Below, one piece after another: positions 23,901-36,015 of a stretch of DNA of 64,000 bases. A model generated the notes under the pieces. The model saw nothing but the letters and a program-made list of their open reading frames with translations, had not been told where the DNA came from and did no database searches. The DNA lies in the NCBI RefSeq assembly GCF_000499385.1, contig NW_013654809.1, positions 62,001-126,000 of the forward strand, written 5' to 3'. Position 1 is the first letter of the stretch; each line of letters begins with the position of its first letter. The position numbers and the translations under genes were made by a program. The stretch comes from Eimeria necatrix. Lineage: Eukaryota > Apicomplexa > Conoidasida > Eucoccidiorida > Eimeriidae.

Positions 23901-24559
23901 CTAGCTGCTTATTTCACTGGTTTCATACTTGGAGATTTGAAACACAGCAAGTAATAAGAACAAAGAACCAATTGTTCACTTCATGGCGAAGAATAGCAAC
24001 TTATTGGAGAAGGCTATCCAAGGCAGAATACAAAGTGAAGGCCCTCAAAAAAAGAACCGTCCTCAGTAGTTTGTTTTCCATCTGGCAAATGGAGGCAAGA
24101 AAAACGAGGCTCTGCCGCAAGCTGCAGCACAGTGCACTATGTAGGAAAGGAATCTACGGGCTAAAGCTTTTCAGAGAAGGGGTTGTGAGAGCGAGACGTG
24201 CAAAAAAGCTCATCAGTGTTAGAAACCGACACCACCTACTGTCGAACACTTTTGAGCAGTGGAAAAAGCTACAGTTTCAACTACAGAAGCAGCAGTCCGT
24301 ACGTTTGCACGCTCCTGCCAGACTCTGGCTGCTCTTCATTCAGCCCTGGTGGATGTTGTGGAGACGCAAGACAGAGGCGGCAACCTCCCTGCGCTCCTGG
24401 GTAGCCCAAGCCGTTAGTAACCCTATACAGAATGAAGCGCTACTTTCTTCTTGCACAACACTGCAAGGCTCTATACGATCAGCACATCACCAGTGCACAG
24501 CTCCAAGGCCCGTTGCTGCAGCTGCTGATTTCTCCTTGCACAAAGCCAGTACCTATTAG
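20999..24559 (+). CDS. Sfi1-like Trp-repeat (centrin-binding) protein
   Basis: Three exons: 20999-22511, about 22809-23103, and 23149-24559, 3219 nt in total or 1072 aa. Introns are about 22512-22808 (GTAGGT...TAG) and 23104-23148 (GTAAGA...GCAG, 45 nt); the second is firmly supported by phase. A TAA at 20960 precedes the first usable ATG (20999). The N-terminal 400 residues are polar and probably disordered. From about residue 410 the protein is a chain of helical repeats with a Trp every 20-40 residues, for example ACFRSWLAFCRK, VVWNAWRAWRQM, KFFGAWKNYC, CLFHWFHTWRFE, TFEQWKKLQ. This is the pattern of Sfi1, which binds centrin along a long helix at centrosomes and spindle poles. Exact repeat number and the 3' end (an alternative frame runs on to about 24710) are uncertain. 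Confidence 0.75.
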
Positions 24560-27028
24560 TCAACAACAGAACAAAAGCCAGAAGAAACGTTGCCAGGGAT
24601 CCAGCTCTTCGTAAGTCGGTAGCTAGACGGGTAGCCATTCTAAGAAAATGTTGCAAGAGACTCTGGTGCTGCACAGGATCAACAACAATTACAACAAAAT
24701 GTTACTGAGCTGGCTTTGACACTAACCTCTCACTAAGGCTGCTGGTCTTGAGACAACGGGCATTTTTCGCATCTGAACAGATGACAAAAGCTCAATTGCT
24801 AATCTTTTTCAGTTGTTATTATGAGCAGTGAAACTGGAACTCAGTCAGGCATGACTACACACCCAAAACAGCCCGTATCCTCGCAAAGAAAGCAATGTTT
24901 CTTCGTCAACGCCATACTTACAACAATACGAAAAATTCTTGCCGAAAAGAGGCATATAGACATAACAGTGCTAATGCTGAGAGTGCCAGGCGGACGACGC
25001 ACAATGATAAGGTCTTCAGTCCAGGTAGAGCAAGTGAAGGAACTCTCGAACCGTTTTCTAGTCCACAGCGTAGTGGCTCTGCTGTGCGTCCCTCCTACTC
25101 AGGGACAAAGTGTTGTTGTTGCCGCAGTTCTGCGTTCCTGATGTGCACCTGTTGCTATGTCTCTTGCGTTGGGTCTGCTTCAAAGTATCTCCCTGCTCCA
25201 ACGGCATGATCCACTGGCAGTACAAAAGCTGACTCTCATTGCACCGCTTCCGCCACTCGTGCTGTTGCCGGCTGCCCCCGCGTAAGTCCGGTCTTCCAGT
25301 ATAGCTGGATGCTTCTTGCTGTGGCACGTGATGGTGTTATTACTTTTACTTGGTTTTATATACTGGCATTTCTTCGATAAATTACTTGTACCGGGTTAGT
25401 ACTGATGCTGCTGAAACGAGCGAATCTTCAAAAGCTCCACGAAAACCAACGTATTAGTGTGCTTTTGAAGTATGAAATAGCTGTGTACTTCCTCATTCAA
25501 ATCATATTTTAAAAATATATTTAACTCGTGTGCTGGTCTTGTCAGCCATTTGTTTCACCTTAGCTATAGTTGAACCTAAGTCCTACATAGATGGATTTCA
25601 GCCGGGGCCTTCGTTTTATTTGTGGCTTTTTGCTTCTAAAGATCTCGGCTTCCTCAGACGCATTCCTTATATCTGCAAATTCTAATACCTCCAATCTACA
25701 GTTTGGGCATGAAGTGGCTAGGTTTTGGGTTCTGCCTTACTACTTGTGAGTGCACTAAGCTTTGTTTAGATTATATGTTTCCCTCGCCGCCTCTCGCTTT
25801 TTCTTAATAGTCGCGATTATATGTTTAATTTTAATCTGCTTGGTCTCACTTATGCTCTTCTTTTTTAGTCACCTACAGCAGCAATTTGGCCTTTAAATTT
25901 TATTATAAGCTTCATTCAACGTATCGGGCCTGTTCCTGTCCCTCTATACTGACCTATTCAGTTGATGTTATTCATTATTACTAGGCATTAAACTTATTTG
26001 GTATTTTGCCACCTGCGTTTTTTCCTTTTTCGGCCTTCTATCCTGCCTTCCCTTTGTTTTCTGATTCCTTCATGCTATTCAGAAATGATGCTGGTGTTAT
26101 TGGCATTACTACTATTGTCATAAGTATTCTGAAAAATTTAGTCTTTCACCATGTTTCATATTGCCTTCCTTGCATTATGAGCGCTTGATATGTGTGGCTT
26201 ACCCGTTTGCGTGGAATGGCTTCAAGGCACCCACACGCAGCGCTCCGTCTTCACGGCATACTGCTATCCTTTTATGGAATATGTGTTTGCACTGACCTAA
26301 TGCTATATCTGTAGAGCAACTCCCGTGCCTCCTTGTAGGGCCCATCACCGTACGAAGCATAGGACTTGCTGCTAGTACCGGTGGCTGCTTTTACTTTCGG
26401 TGAGCCAGTCCTCTGGACACTGTTTTAATATTCGGCCAATGAATTTTAATTTTGCTGAGGATTTACTTCCTTTTTTTAGCTGTTCATGGAGAGAATAAGG
26501 GTCTACTCTAGCCTCTAGAAGTATCCTCAATGACACTCTGTCACCGTACACGCTGTCCAAGTTCAGTGCAGTTGTTCATTTGATCAAGCAGCAGCCAAAC
26601 ATCTGAAAGTAGTAGGGCACTTGCTAATTAAGACTATAGCAACACTGAGGGACGCGCAGTGCGGCAGATCTGACTAGTGTTTCTTGTCTCTTCAGCACGC
26701 GGCTGGTATACTTACGTTGCTTTGGCGAGCGCTCTACTCGCTTGTTCAATTTTTCTTTTGTTGTTGAGAACTGTCCAGTACAGTGTGCACTGCCTGTTCT
26801 GTGTACTCATATCCCATTCGCCAGTCTCCTGTAAGTGAAAAAGTGCGCTTGAGCACAAGGCAGGTCTTCAAAACTACATCATTTTGTTTTCGGAAGACTA
26901 GCAGGAACACGTTTCGTGCAGGTGATTGCAATTTCCGCTGCAATCGCGTTCCAGCTGCTCAACCGATGCGTTTCTTTCAGCACAAATACCTGAGCCTTTG
27001 TTGTCAGCTGCTCGCTGCATATTGCCAT
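24560..27028. other. No supported gene; AT-rich
   Basis: From about 24600 to 24710 one frame (ARRVAILRKCCKRLWC) could be a last exon of the Sfi1-like gene. From 25300 to 26700 the DNA is T-rich with no frame over 65 codons. Nothing else is seen. Confidence 0.45.
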
Positions 27029-27693
27029 CTAGTCGAACTGTTTCACTGAGTGACTGGACGAAATGTGTTTCAGGGCCTTGGTGCAAGACAGGAACTGGTT
27101 GCTTTGAAAGTGGCACTCTTGCATGAGTGGGGCAGCTTTATGCGCTGTATTTGGCCCGCACTTTATATTTGTCCGCTGTGCTGCTTCATTCGACGACACC
27201 ACTGCATTAAGGGGATTACTTGTACAACACTGCTGATCAGACCGACATGGTGCAGTCTCCATAGGCAAAAAAACAGATGTAGAAGGAATGCCAGATGGCG
27301 GGCTTCTATCAAGCATGCCTGGCTGAGGCAGAGAGGTAGCATCGCCCGAGCATGGAGGCAAACCAGGAGACCGCAGGCTTTGTACCTTTTGTAAAGGGCG
27401 CCCGTAATAGTGTACATTACACGACGGACAGAAGCAACAAGTGAAAGCCTCCTTGCCTTGGCAGTACTTTACTTGCTCAAGGATAGCCGTATCTTGGGGC
27501 CGCTGCATGGCTCTGTTATCTTGGAGTGCCTGCGGTGAGGGACTTGAGGCTGCATTGGAGTGTTTATCCATCAAATGAGCGTGTTGACGAATGTACGACT
27601 CAGTCGTGGCAGTGTCTCCTTTTATTGGTTCTAGCTCCCCCTGTTTTCCAAGAAGCCGCGAATCTCCAAGGGAAATTGCTAGAGCAGTCTGAG
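27029..27693 (-). CDS. Possible C-terminal exon of the cyclin gene
   Basis: An open stretch of about 220 codons to a TGA at 27029. It starts at a non-ATG codon after an acceptor-like CTCAG (27694-27698), which suits an internal or last exon. The product is polar with a Cys cluster, FTCCFCPSCNVHYYGR, and shows no known domain. It lies downstream of the cyclin exons on the same strand, so it may be their continuation. No junction could be fixed. Confidence 0.35.
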
Positions 27694-28016
27694 CATGCAA
27701 ACAAGAATTGCCGCGTTATTTCCTATCGAGAGTTTTAAGCCATACTTTTAATAATGTGCGCGTCGCAGTGTGTGAGGATGCGCTGGGGCGTGACTGCGCT
27801 TACTGCAAAAAAATCATCCAGCGTCACTTGTACTCGCCTGAGCAACAAACGCCGCAAAATGCTAGCATAGGGCAACAGTTGTGAGGATGAGCTTTGGCAC
27901 AGTGCAGCCGTGCACTGCCATAACGTAACTATAGATGTATGATTATGAAACATTTTGGAATAGCGGCAATTCACCAGAAGGTTTTGAAGGCGTGTAAGCT
28001 GAATGATGCTGCTTAC

Positions 28017-29463
28017 CATCCGAGGACTTGCAGAAATGCAGATTCTGCCTCTACTAAATCCTCAACAGGGACACCGCCAAGCTGTTACAAAGCAGCAACA
28101 AGGAATAGCCACAATGGCAACCTATGTGCAGTTCTACGTACAAAGGGTGTTGTGGAATAGCTTGAGAATCTGTTTGTTGCGCGGAAAATTCGACTACTGA
28201 TCACTCTTCTGCCACTAAGACGAAATTTCTTTGTTGTTGAAACTGCGTCTTTCAAAAGTAGGTTTTCACATGGTGTCTTAGTATATGTATTAGCAGGGGG
28301 GCACTACTGTCATGTTGTTTGCTCTGCCTGAGTCACCAATTGTTTTGGGTGTCACTTCAGCCTCCTCTTACCTGAGCCCATTGCCTGATGCTTGTATGAT
28401 CATCTCTATGCATTTTTCTTGCCAAGAATGATGAAGTCAGCAGCAGCCTATGGGCAGTCAAATAGTTGAACTCTATAAATCCAATGCGAGCTGCTGTTAC
28501 GACCAGACGGTTATTGCCTGATGGAGACTTCCGAATTGCCAGCCCGACTCGGGTGCTGCAGCCAGTAGGGGTTGTACTACAGACTTCATTAACGCTGCTG
28601 CTCTGGTGTTCCTGTTGGTGAAGCTGCATGCGGCCCTGGAGTGCAGCAGCAAGCAAGCTATTTTGTCTACAGAGAAAACGGTTAAGGAGTGCCGCAGCCA
28701 TTATTCCTTCGTTGACAGTTTGTTTTCCGTGCTTGAAAATCCGCTTTACCAAATACTCCTCAAGGCCTATTTGTGGCTTTGAGGAGCAGTGAAAGGGAGA
28801 AGTCGTTAGATCTTTGATCTGTTGTAGCTTCTCATCACTCCCAAAGTAACTGACGCTGCAACATGCGGCCAAAAGGGAGACAAACGATTCTACACACACA
28901 AACGATACTTCGCTATGCCGAAGGAGCGCAAGATTTTTCATCTTTTCTTCGCCCTTTTTGCTATCGTCTGCTGTTTCTCGAGTGCTGTTGCAAAATATGG
29001 GGTTGTAACGAGAAGCGCATGATGAACCTGCAGGCCGTTGTAGATCCGGGAGCTTAGGACAACTTAGTTTATACTCAGTTGTCTTAAACCTTGAGCTAAT
29101 GGTATTGCCATGTTGGTTTTCCTGCATTCTCGGCTCGTCTGTAACATTGATTCCGAACTGGGCTTGTGGAGGTGTTTCAGCTGCAGTTGTTGTTGCTGTT
29201 TCTCTCTCCGACGTTAACCCTGTGTCAAGCTTTTCCTGAAGTGCCTTTGCAGGCGGCGATGGTAAAGAATGATTCTCCACACTGGGAAAGTCTAGTCGCG
29301 TAGGCGAAGGAGACTCTCGTTTCGTTCTTTGCCTTTGCAACGAGGGGCACTCAGTTATTGTTTTGTTTGCTGAAGCTGGTGAAGGAGGCGGTGTTGCAGT
29401 CTCTTTGCTTTCCTGTATCGCCAGACGCATGCAAGTTACAAATGTGTTGAATGATTCACACAA
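28017..29463 (-). CDS. PHO80-type (P/U) cyclin, core exons
   Basis: Exon 28372 to about 29463 ends WAQ at a GTAAGA donor. After a 290-nt intron ending ACAG, exon 28017-28081 (65 nt) encodes LGGVPVEDLVEAESAFLQV in matching phase 0, ending at GTAAGC. Conserved PHO80-type features occur in order: SPFHCSSKPQIGLEEYLVKR, then a helix with AAALLNRFLCRQ, then FNYLTAHRLLLTSSFLARKM, then the GGV...E...FL block from the second exon. These match the F-H...P-x-I-x-x-Y-L...HRLLLTS...GGI...E...FL signature of cyclins that partner CDKs of the PHO85 group. Between helices 3 and 4 is an unusual insertion of about 60 residues. The N-terminal 170 residues are Ser/Thr/Pro-rich. The exon after 28017 was not found. 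Confidence 0.72.
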
Positions 29464-29475
29464 AGCTGCATCTAT

Positions 29476-30669
29476 CTATAGTAGACTGTACACTTTTTCT
29501 ACAGGCCCACTCACATTGATTCTCTTCGTGGTCCGAGAAGTTGCTTCTCCGCTGCCCGATATCGATGTCCAGATTGTACACGCTCGGGTCAGTCGGCGTT
29601 GTTCAATCAATTCAGCGTGACTGCAATTTTCTTGATACTTCGAAACAGGAGCGGGGGTTGCCATTCCCTTTCGAACCTTTTGTGAACCCTTTCTTTGCAT
29701 TGCGCGTTCTGTTGTCTGCGTCATTTCTCTACCATGCTGGGCAACGCAGCCAACAGATGATCGCAGGCGATTTGTTCCAACCGCCTTGCTAGTTTTTCTT
29801 TCAAAAATAACGGAGGGACGCGAGTGGCCATGATCGTTCTTTTGCTGTGTTGTTGGTAGAAGCAGTGAAAGCCGCATAGGTGCAGGTTCTGTTAATAGAA
29901 GATTTTCCTTACTATGAAAATCTACTGACAAACTGTGGGGCGGGCAGCACGGCGTCAGCGGATTAGCCGGAGCACTAGCACCGACTCGGCAGAAATCTCG
30001 CATGACTTTCATCCCCTTACTAGTATGTAGTACCTTGCTTTTACCACTACTAACGAAGTGATGCACCACCGCTGGAGAAGACGTCGCTTCCCCTTGAATG
30101 AGTGGAGCATTGCGCGTTTTCATCTCATGTGCTCCAGCGCATTCTGCCTCATCAGCAAGACTATCTTGCTGCTGAGAGGAATAGAGGCGAAGCATCATTT
30201 CCATCTTGTGTGCTTCCTTTTTCGGGGCTTGGGGAGGTCCGCTACCCGACACATGGAAACTATGCACATGCCTCCTGGCGATTGTCCGGAGCGCAGGTCC
30301 TGTCAAACGCTGTGCTGAGGGTACTTTCAGAGCTTCGCTAGGCTTTATCGAAGAAGAAGAAGAAGGGTTGAGTAGTGAAGACAGTGTCGTTCGATTTAGC
30401 GTACAGCTAAATGGACCAGCTAAACCTTTGTTTTCATGAGCCTTCGCTTGCAGAGTAGAACTTGTTGTCCAGTACCTCTCTAGGAGTTGCGGTCTAGTGG
30501 CCGGTCTCCCTTTATCTTTTGTCGCTGCAGAAGATGTCGCTCGTAAATTTTCTGCCAACGTTGAGGCGATTGACGCATCACCCGCGGAGCCTGACCAGGA
30601 AAGGAGTGGTATGAAAGATGCATTTTCCACTGAAGCACTGCCTCTGCGCTGGGACATTTTCTGATTCAT
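29476..30669 (-). CDS. Likely N-terminal exon of the cyclin gene
   Basis: A 397-codon frame from ATG 30669 to TAG 29476, just upstream of the cyclin core on the same strand. The product is Ser/Thr/Lys/Arg-rich, low in hydrophobic residues and probably disordered; a Ser run (LNPSSSSSIKPSE) is present. Near its end, AAT/GTGAGT at about 29512 is a good donor, and TGCAG at about 29466-29470 could be the acceptor, but these two are out of phase, so the exact junction is unresolved. It could instead be a separate gene of unknown function. Coding status is supported by length alone. Confidence 0.5.
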   Translation of the reverse strand: MNQKMSQRRGSASVENASFIPLLSWSGSAGDASIASTLAENLRATSSAATKDKGRPATRPQLLERYWTTSSTLQAKAHENKGLAGPFSCTLNRTTLSSLLNPSSSSSIKPSEALKVPSAQRLTGPALRTIARRHVHSFHVSGSGPPQAPKKEAHKMEMMLRLYSSQQQDSLADEAECAGAHEMKTRNAPLIQGEATSSPAVVHHFVSSGKSKVLHTSKGMKVMRDFCRVGASAPANPLTPCCPPHSLSVDFHSKENLLLTEPAPMRLSLLLPTTQQKNDHGHSRPSVIFERKTSKAVGTNRLRSSVGCVAQHGREMTQTTERAMQRKGSQKVRKGMATPAPVSKYQENCSHAELIEQRRLTRACTIWTSISGSGEATSRTTKRINVSGPVEKVYSLL

Positions 30670-33600
30670 AGCGACTTCGCCAGACCATAACAGAGCTTTT
30701 TTCTGCCGTGCAGCACGATAAAATCTTGAAACAAGATTTTATAGACAGCTGCTGTTCCGTTTTGGATGCTGCTGCCGGTGCTGGCAGTTCGCTCCGAATT
30801 GGCAGCGGCGTGCAGTTGAATCATGTAGTGTTAACATATGATTTCACTGGAAGCCATTCATCAGTGAGCATCACATTACTCTAACTATGCTAGATTCGAA
30901 TTTATGCTGCCTTTTTAGATCCGGCGACCCCAATTGCTGCCTTTCACACCCTTGAAAGATGCACTTGCCGAAAATGCAAACGAATCAATAGCAGTGCAGT
31001 AACCACAATACTGCTGGTAGGATATAACTCTTGAAACGTTTTTGAGACTTTTGTTCAATCAAAAGAACTTTAAATACATTTTATGTAGGCAGCATCGCTA
31101 TCACGCTTTGCTTTACTCTCCTTAGCCAGTCGTTGCATATTATTATTACACGACTCTTCCGGAGCGACTAAAAGGGATCCAGAAAAAAAAGAATTAAATA
31201 AGAATGGATGGAAAAAGACCAGTCTTAACTGGATCTTTCGTTATATCCTGGAGGTGACAAAAAACGCTCATGCCTCTGTTGGAAGGTCTTGCCAAGGCAC
31301 ATGTCAGGCTCCAGTTTTAGAACGTTGCTGTCTTCCTTCTCTCATTGCCACTGCATCGCCATAAAAGTAGGTGAAGGCGTTCAGTAAGCAATTTAGAAGG
31401 GAGGAAGACATAGAAGCACTCCACTGCATTAAACCTTTGTCCGGTTAGTCCGTCCAGCTTTCAGTCGCAGCGGTTGACAGTGGAGAGCATTACGCATAGA
31501 AAAAAGCAGGAACTGAAGACTGTTCCAGGCATATGAGCTATAAAGTTCGGGTGAATAGACCTAGAACTGGGAAAGGTAGTCTAAGATTGAGTTAGCTTGT
31601 CACTCGCACACCAGCGGCCATCCATAGGCTCTAGTACCGCGCAAGCGGGCTTCATTAGATAACATATATTATTTTGAGGGGGAAAGTGGAAAAACATTAG
31701 TCGTGTACTTAGTATCTTTTTTCGGGATCCAGCTTCAACTCGTACAGCCTGGGGCGATCGTGCTCTGCCCTTGTGAACCACGGGGCTGCCCACCAGAAGC
31801 ATGCACTGGTCCATGGGGCCCAGGCGCATATGAGTGGTTGTTTAATGCGTTCTTGTTCGGCACTCTATGTAACGCTTTCATGGGTCTTTTCTTCGAGTAG
31901 CCGAGAAAATTACATTCCGCACAGGGTGTTCCATACGGCGCACACAGACGGAATGTATCTGCTTGCTTTCGGCTTGACTTTCTTCGCTTAAAAGATACGG
32001 CACTGTACAATAACCGTTGGTGAATCTATTGTTTCTGAACAGAGAGACTTCACAACCAGCACCAGCTGAGGTCATCTGTACTACGCACATTGCCTTGTGC
32101 TGGTAAAAAGGTTCTCGCAATATTACCGGAGTGCAGGCAGCAGCACGCCTATCGCAGCTTCATGCTATGTAGACAAGATTAGACATACCGGTATGTTCGT
32201 ACCATACGTTGCACTTCAAAAATGTATCAAGCTAGTCCTTTACAGTTTTGGCTTGGAAACTCATGTTGACAAGCCAACGATTTTTTAAGCAAGCCAGAGG
32301 TGAGAGTATCCACATGTAAAAGCACACTGCAGTGTAGCGGCGTACATTGGTGCTGTGTCCTGCTACACAAAAAAATTTCGGTGCATCTTGCTCCTTGTCA
32401 GCGCAGAATAAATAAGATAAAAGTTGAATACGTCTAAACACAGGCCAGCAGGAAAAGAGAAGAGGGGCATTGACATTTACTATTCAGGTACTGGGAGCAT
32501 TATGCAGGCAATGTAGTAACCCACTGCGTTCTCGCGTTAACATTATTGGCATTACCTGTCTGTACGTTCCTCAAAGGGAGGAAAAACAGCTTAAACTGCC
32601 TCAGGTGTGTGGATACATGCTCTATGCTTTTTTGATGTGCACTATGGTGTCGCGATTTTGATTCAAGCTTGTGCAGCGGAGTATCAAAGACGTGCTAAGC
32701 ACTTTTCTGAGAAAGTGGAAATAGAAGTAAAGAGGTTTTTTGAGTTCCCACCAGACCGAGTAAGTAAGGCAAATAATGTAATAAATGTTATCAGTGCATA
32801 GGTAACTGCTAACTTCGTCGTTTTCCCTCGAAAGCAAGCCTGGAACTCGCCGTAACAAAATTTTCCGCCTAGCTCAAGCGTGGAAAGGTTGTATTCAACT
32901 TAATAATTTCGGCACAGCACCCGTAATCAAGAATCTTGCAGTGCCCTTTTGTTCGAGTTATTTTGTTTCTTTCTTCTCACCCCGATAATCTGGTAGCATT
33001 TGAACACAATTTATTCCCTTATTTTTATTACACGGGTTGTACGTTTCTGTACTGGAATCTGCATTGTTCAAGGCCTCACGGCAAAGTAAGGATGCTTTTC
33101 ATTAATTAATTAGGAAGCACTAAAAGCCAGTTCCTGGGTAAATTATATTGCTACACGCTGCACAAGACCTATAAATCACAAGTAGACAACTGCTTTCACA
33201 CATAATCTAGTCGGGCTTTCGAATCCTGAGTTAAAGTCCAACGAACAGAAAGGGAATAGCTTCGCGAGCAGATGAAGATTTGCACAGAGGAGAGTCCAAC
33301 GTTTCATTTGCCTGTGCGACTGCTCTGTGAAATACCTATAGAGGGGGTTTCGCATTCTCTGTTCCTAGAATTTCTGCGGTTAAGGCTCTTAAAAGTAATC
33401 CCATATCTTATACTAGTTCGTAGTTAATCAAAATCCAATATCAAACTTCATGTCGTCTCGCGGAACACTATGAATAGAGGACGTTTGGCGGACCTCGGTG
33501 CCCATGGACGATACGCTTCTCCTTGCTCAGCCCTCAAATTTTCCTAACTTTCTTCTCATATTCACGCAATTATATACGCAGCTGTTCTCTTCCACGATAT

Positions 33601-35616
33601 CGCGGGATAAGGAGGTGTGCCAGGAGCGACAAACGAAATCAATTATGGCAGAGGCTGGTGTGAGCTCAGTCCAGCTCCGCTCCTTCCCTATCTCGTTTTG
33701 GCTGCATCCATTGACTCTTATCACGACTAATTACGACGCCATGCACTTGGAATGCCGAAACAGCATCGTTATTATCTCCCTGTTTCCACCGGGATATATC
33801 TTTCTTCGCGGGGCTGCCGCTTACAGCAGCTTCAGTCCTTCTTGCCAGCCCCAAACTCTGCATCTACCATCCGAGCATACCAGGACTTGTCGCCTAAGGA
33901 AGAAGCTTATTTGCTTGTTTATCAGATTTTTCACCACGTAAATCTACTTATTGTGAATTTCAAGACAGTGAAGGGCATTTCTGGGCGGCATCGTTGTGCT
34001 GCGCACAACAGGGACTCTGGTGTGCTGAAACTGAGCTAATTAAGTGACACTTGCGAAGTTTTTGGCCAATGTAGAGCCTTGAAATGAACAGAAAATATAG
34101 TCTTCCCATGTTGTGGCGAAAGGAAACTTGTAAATGGAACTTAGGGGTGCGAAGTGACTTGGGATTCTCCTTCCACCACGTGCACTGAGGGGTATGAAAA
34201 AGTTTGGCGCAACACTCTGCCCCATCCTTTTTTCTTGCTACGGCGCGCAACGTAAACTATGTAATTTTGGAAGAGACTGTATAGCCATACTCTCACTGTA
34301 GTACGTTTTAAAGGAAGTGAAATCTGGCTTCTATTCTCTCAGATCATTAACGCAACCAGTGCACTTGAGACTCATCATATCAAGTACAATGTAGCCGCGA
34401 ACATTTTTGTTTTTCCACAGGGAAACACACATAATTATGATGCTCAATGTGGTATTACTAGCATTTCCACAGTGTGTGATGCGTCCAAATGCTACTGGAT
34501 CAAATTGGAACAATCTGCAAACAAGCCAACGCACCAGTCCCCAACACAACGTTGATAGAAAACGGGGGAATTCGAGTTTCATAGCTTTTTATATTCACAA
34601 TGATTTTAGTTTCAAGCAACTGTTAATGCGTCCTGCCACAACATGACGAATGCAGGGTACAGGGGTGGAATAAAGCATATAGCCAAAATTGTATGTAAAC
34701 TTATTGAAAAGTAGATTAAAAATACGTAAAACTCCGTACAAAATTACTCTCAAAGTGCAAAACTTCGAAAACTCTTCTTCGTACAACATTAGGAGAGCCA
34801 CACACTTTGAGATGCTCATACCTCATAGCTATTCTAGAATTCGCTCAGCTGCATAAGAACGAGATTCCAAGAGATCAGCTTCTACAGCTACAGTGACACA
34901 GTACTCATGAACTTGTCGTGGAACTTCGTTTCCTTGCAGTTCTTCATTACCCGCAGCGCGATCAAACAGATATTGCTCACTATCTTTTTGAAACCGTGCG
35001 GAAGACTTTTCACTAGATTCCGAATATTTACGTTGGTTTGTAACTGAGCTTTTCATGGTCTGAGAAGATTCAACGTTGTATAAAGTTTTGACAGGGGATA
35101 AACGTCTGAAAGTATAGAAACTACATGTGATGCAACGATTCCCATTAACGACCACACCAGTTCTGGAAAGCAGACCTTCCGGCTCCAGTGGATAGGTTGA
35201 AACTGCGCACGGAGTCAGAGCCACTGCGCCATGCACAGATTCATGTCCTCATCAGACGTATATGAAGTAGTTTTGCAGCTGTGCAAGGTAAAATCACGTC
35301 CGCCCAAACAAGTGCTGGTGCTCCCACATTTCTGTTGAAATATTGTTGCTTCTTCGGCCGCTCCAGCGTCTGGGGCAGTTGTTGCGATTGTTGTGGTCGG
35401 TGCTGCACTAACGGTTGCAAGTTTTAACGGTATTTTTCGCTGTTGTTGTGACGCTGTTGTTCTCGCTCTGTTTTTACAGTAGGAACTAAAGGAATTATTA
35501 GTTGCTTGGTTCTGTCGTTGCAGTGTGGTCCTTGTGCTTCCGTCATATTGTCAACATTACCACGGCAGCCCTCCTGTAAGTATTGTTGCTGCTCTGTTGG
35601 ACTGTTTTCGGTGTAG
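30670..35616. other. No supported gene over about 5 kb
   Basis: The 5' part should hold the promoter of the gene ending at 30669. Short frames near 31703-31900, 33498-33941 and 34829-35236 were examined; none has an ATG start plus a family signature. DNA is AT-rich with scattered homopolymer runs. Around 35300-35500 the plus strand is GTT/TGC-rich. Confidence 0.45.
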
Positions 35617-36015
35617 TCAAGATCGTGCTCTTGTTGCTGCTGTATTGGCTGCAGCAGTGCGAAGCTGGGACATCCTTGCTGATGTGAACACTACTTTATT
35701 CGCAATAGCGTACTCAGTGCCACAAACTCTGGGGTCGGCGTAGACCATTTGTTGATGCTTAGCATGTAATGTTTGAGTTTTGTCCCTTGTCTCAACGTTG
35801 TTCAAGACTGTTGACCTCTGTAAAGATTTGGCTGCACTGAATGGGTTCTGTCTCATCATCACCTTAAAGGGACTAATCTCGGCAAAAGTGATACAAGTCG
35901 TGCTGTAGCGTAGTTCAACTGCAGGTAGTGAGCACTTTCGTCCCCTTGTACGAATATATTAAGTGAAGAGCATCTTCCCCAGAGGGCGATTAATGTTTTT
36001 TCCTTGATCGCCAGT
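35617..36015 (-). pseudogene. Decayed chromovirus integrase fragment
   Basis: One minus-strand frame reads, in order, GDQGKNINRPLGKMLFT, a stop, YIRTRG, LPAVELRYSTTCITFAE, ISPFKVMMRQNPFSAAKSL, then HQQMVYADPRVCGTEYAIAN. Each aligns with the integrase of the element at 9-16 kb (SQTERVNRKLEQMLRTY, LPALELAYNTSSHSSIE, LSPFEVMIGENPLTAGNL, WQQKYYADTKR...VEYAVGDK). The final catalytic Glu is Lys here. The fragment has no LTRs and covers about 130 codons. It is clearly older and more diverged than the 9-16 kb copy. Confidence 0.8.

Noticed and set aside
31760..31910. Plus-strand GAYEWLFNAFLFGTLCNAF resembling reverse transcriptase (YEWLVMPFGL-NAP)
   Set aside because: Spacing between the matching residues is wrong and neighbouring frames show no RT motifs; probably chance.
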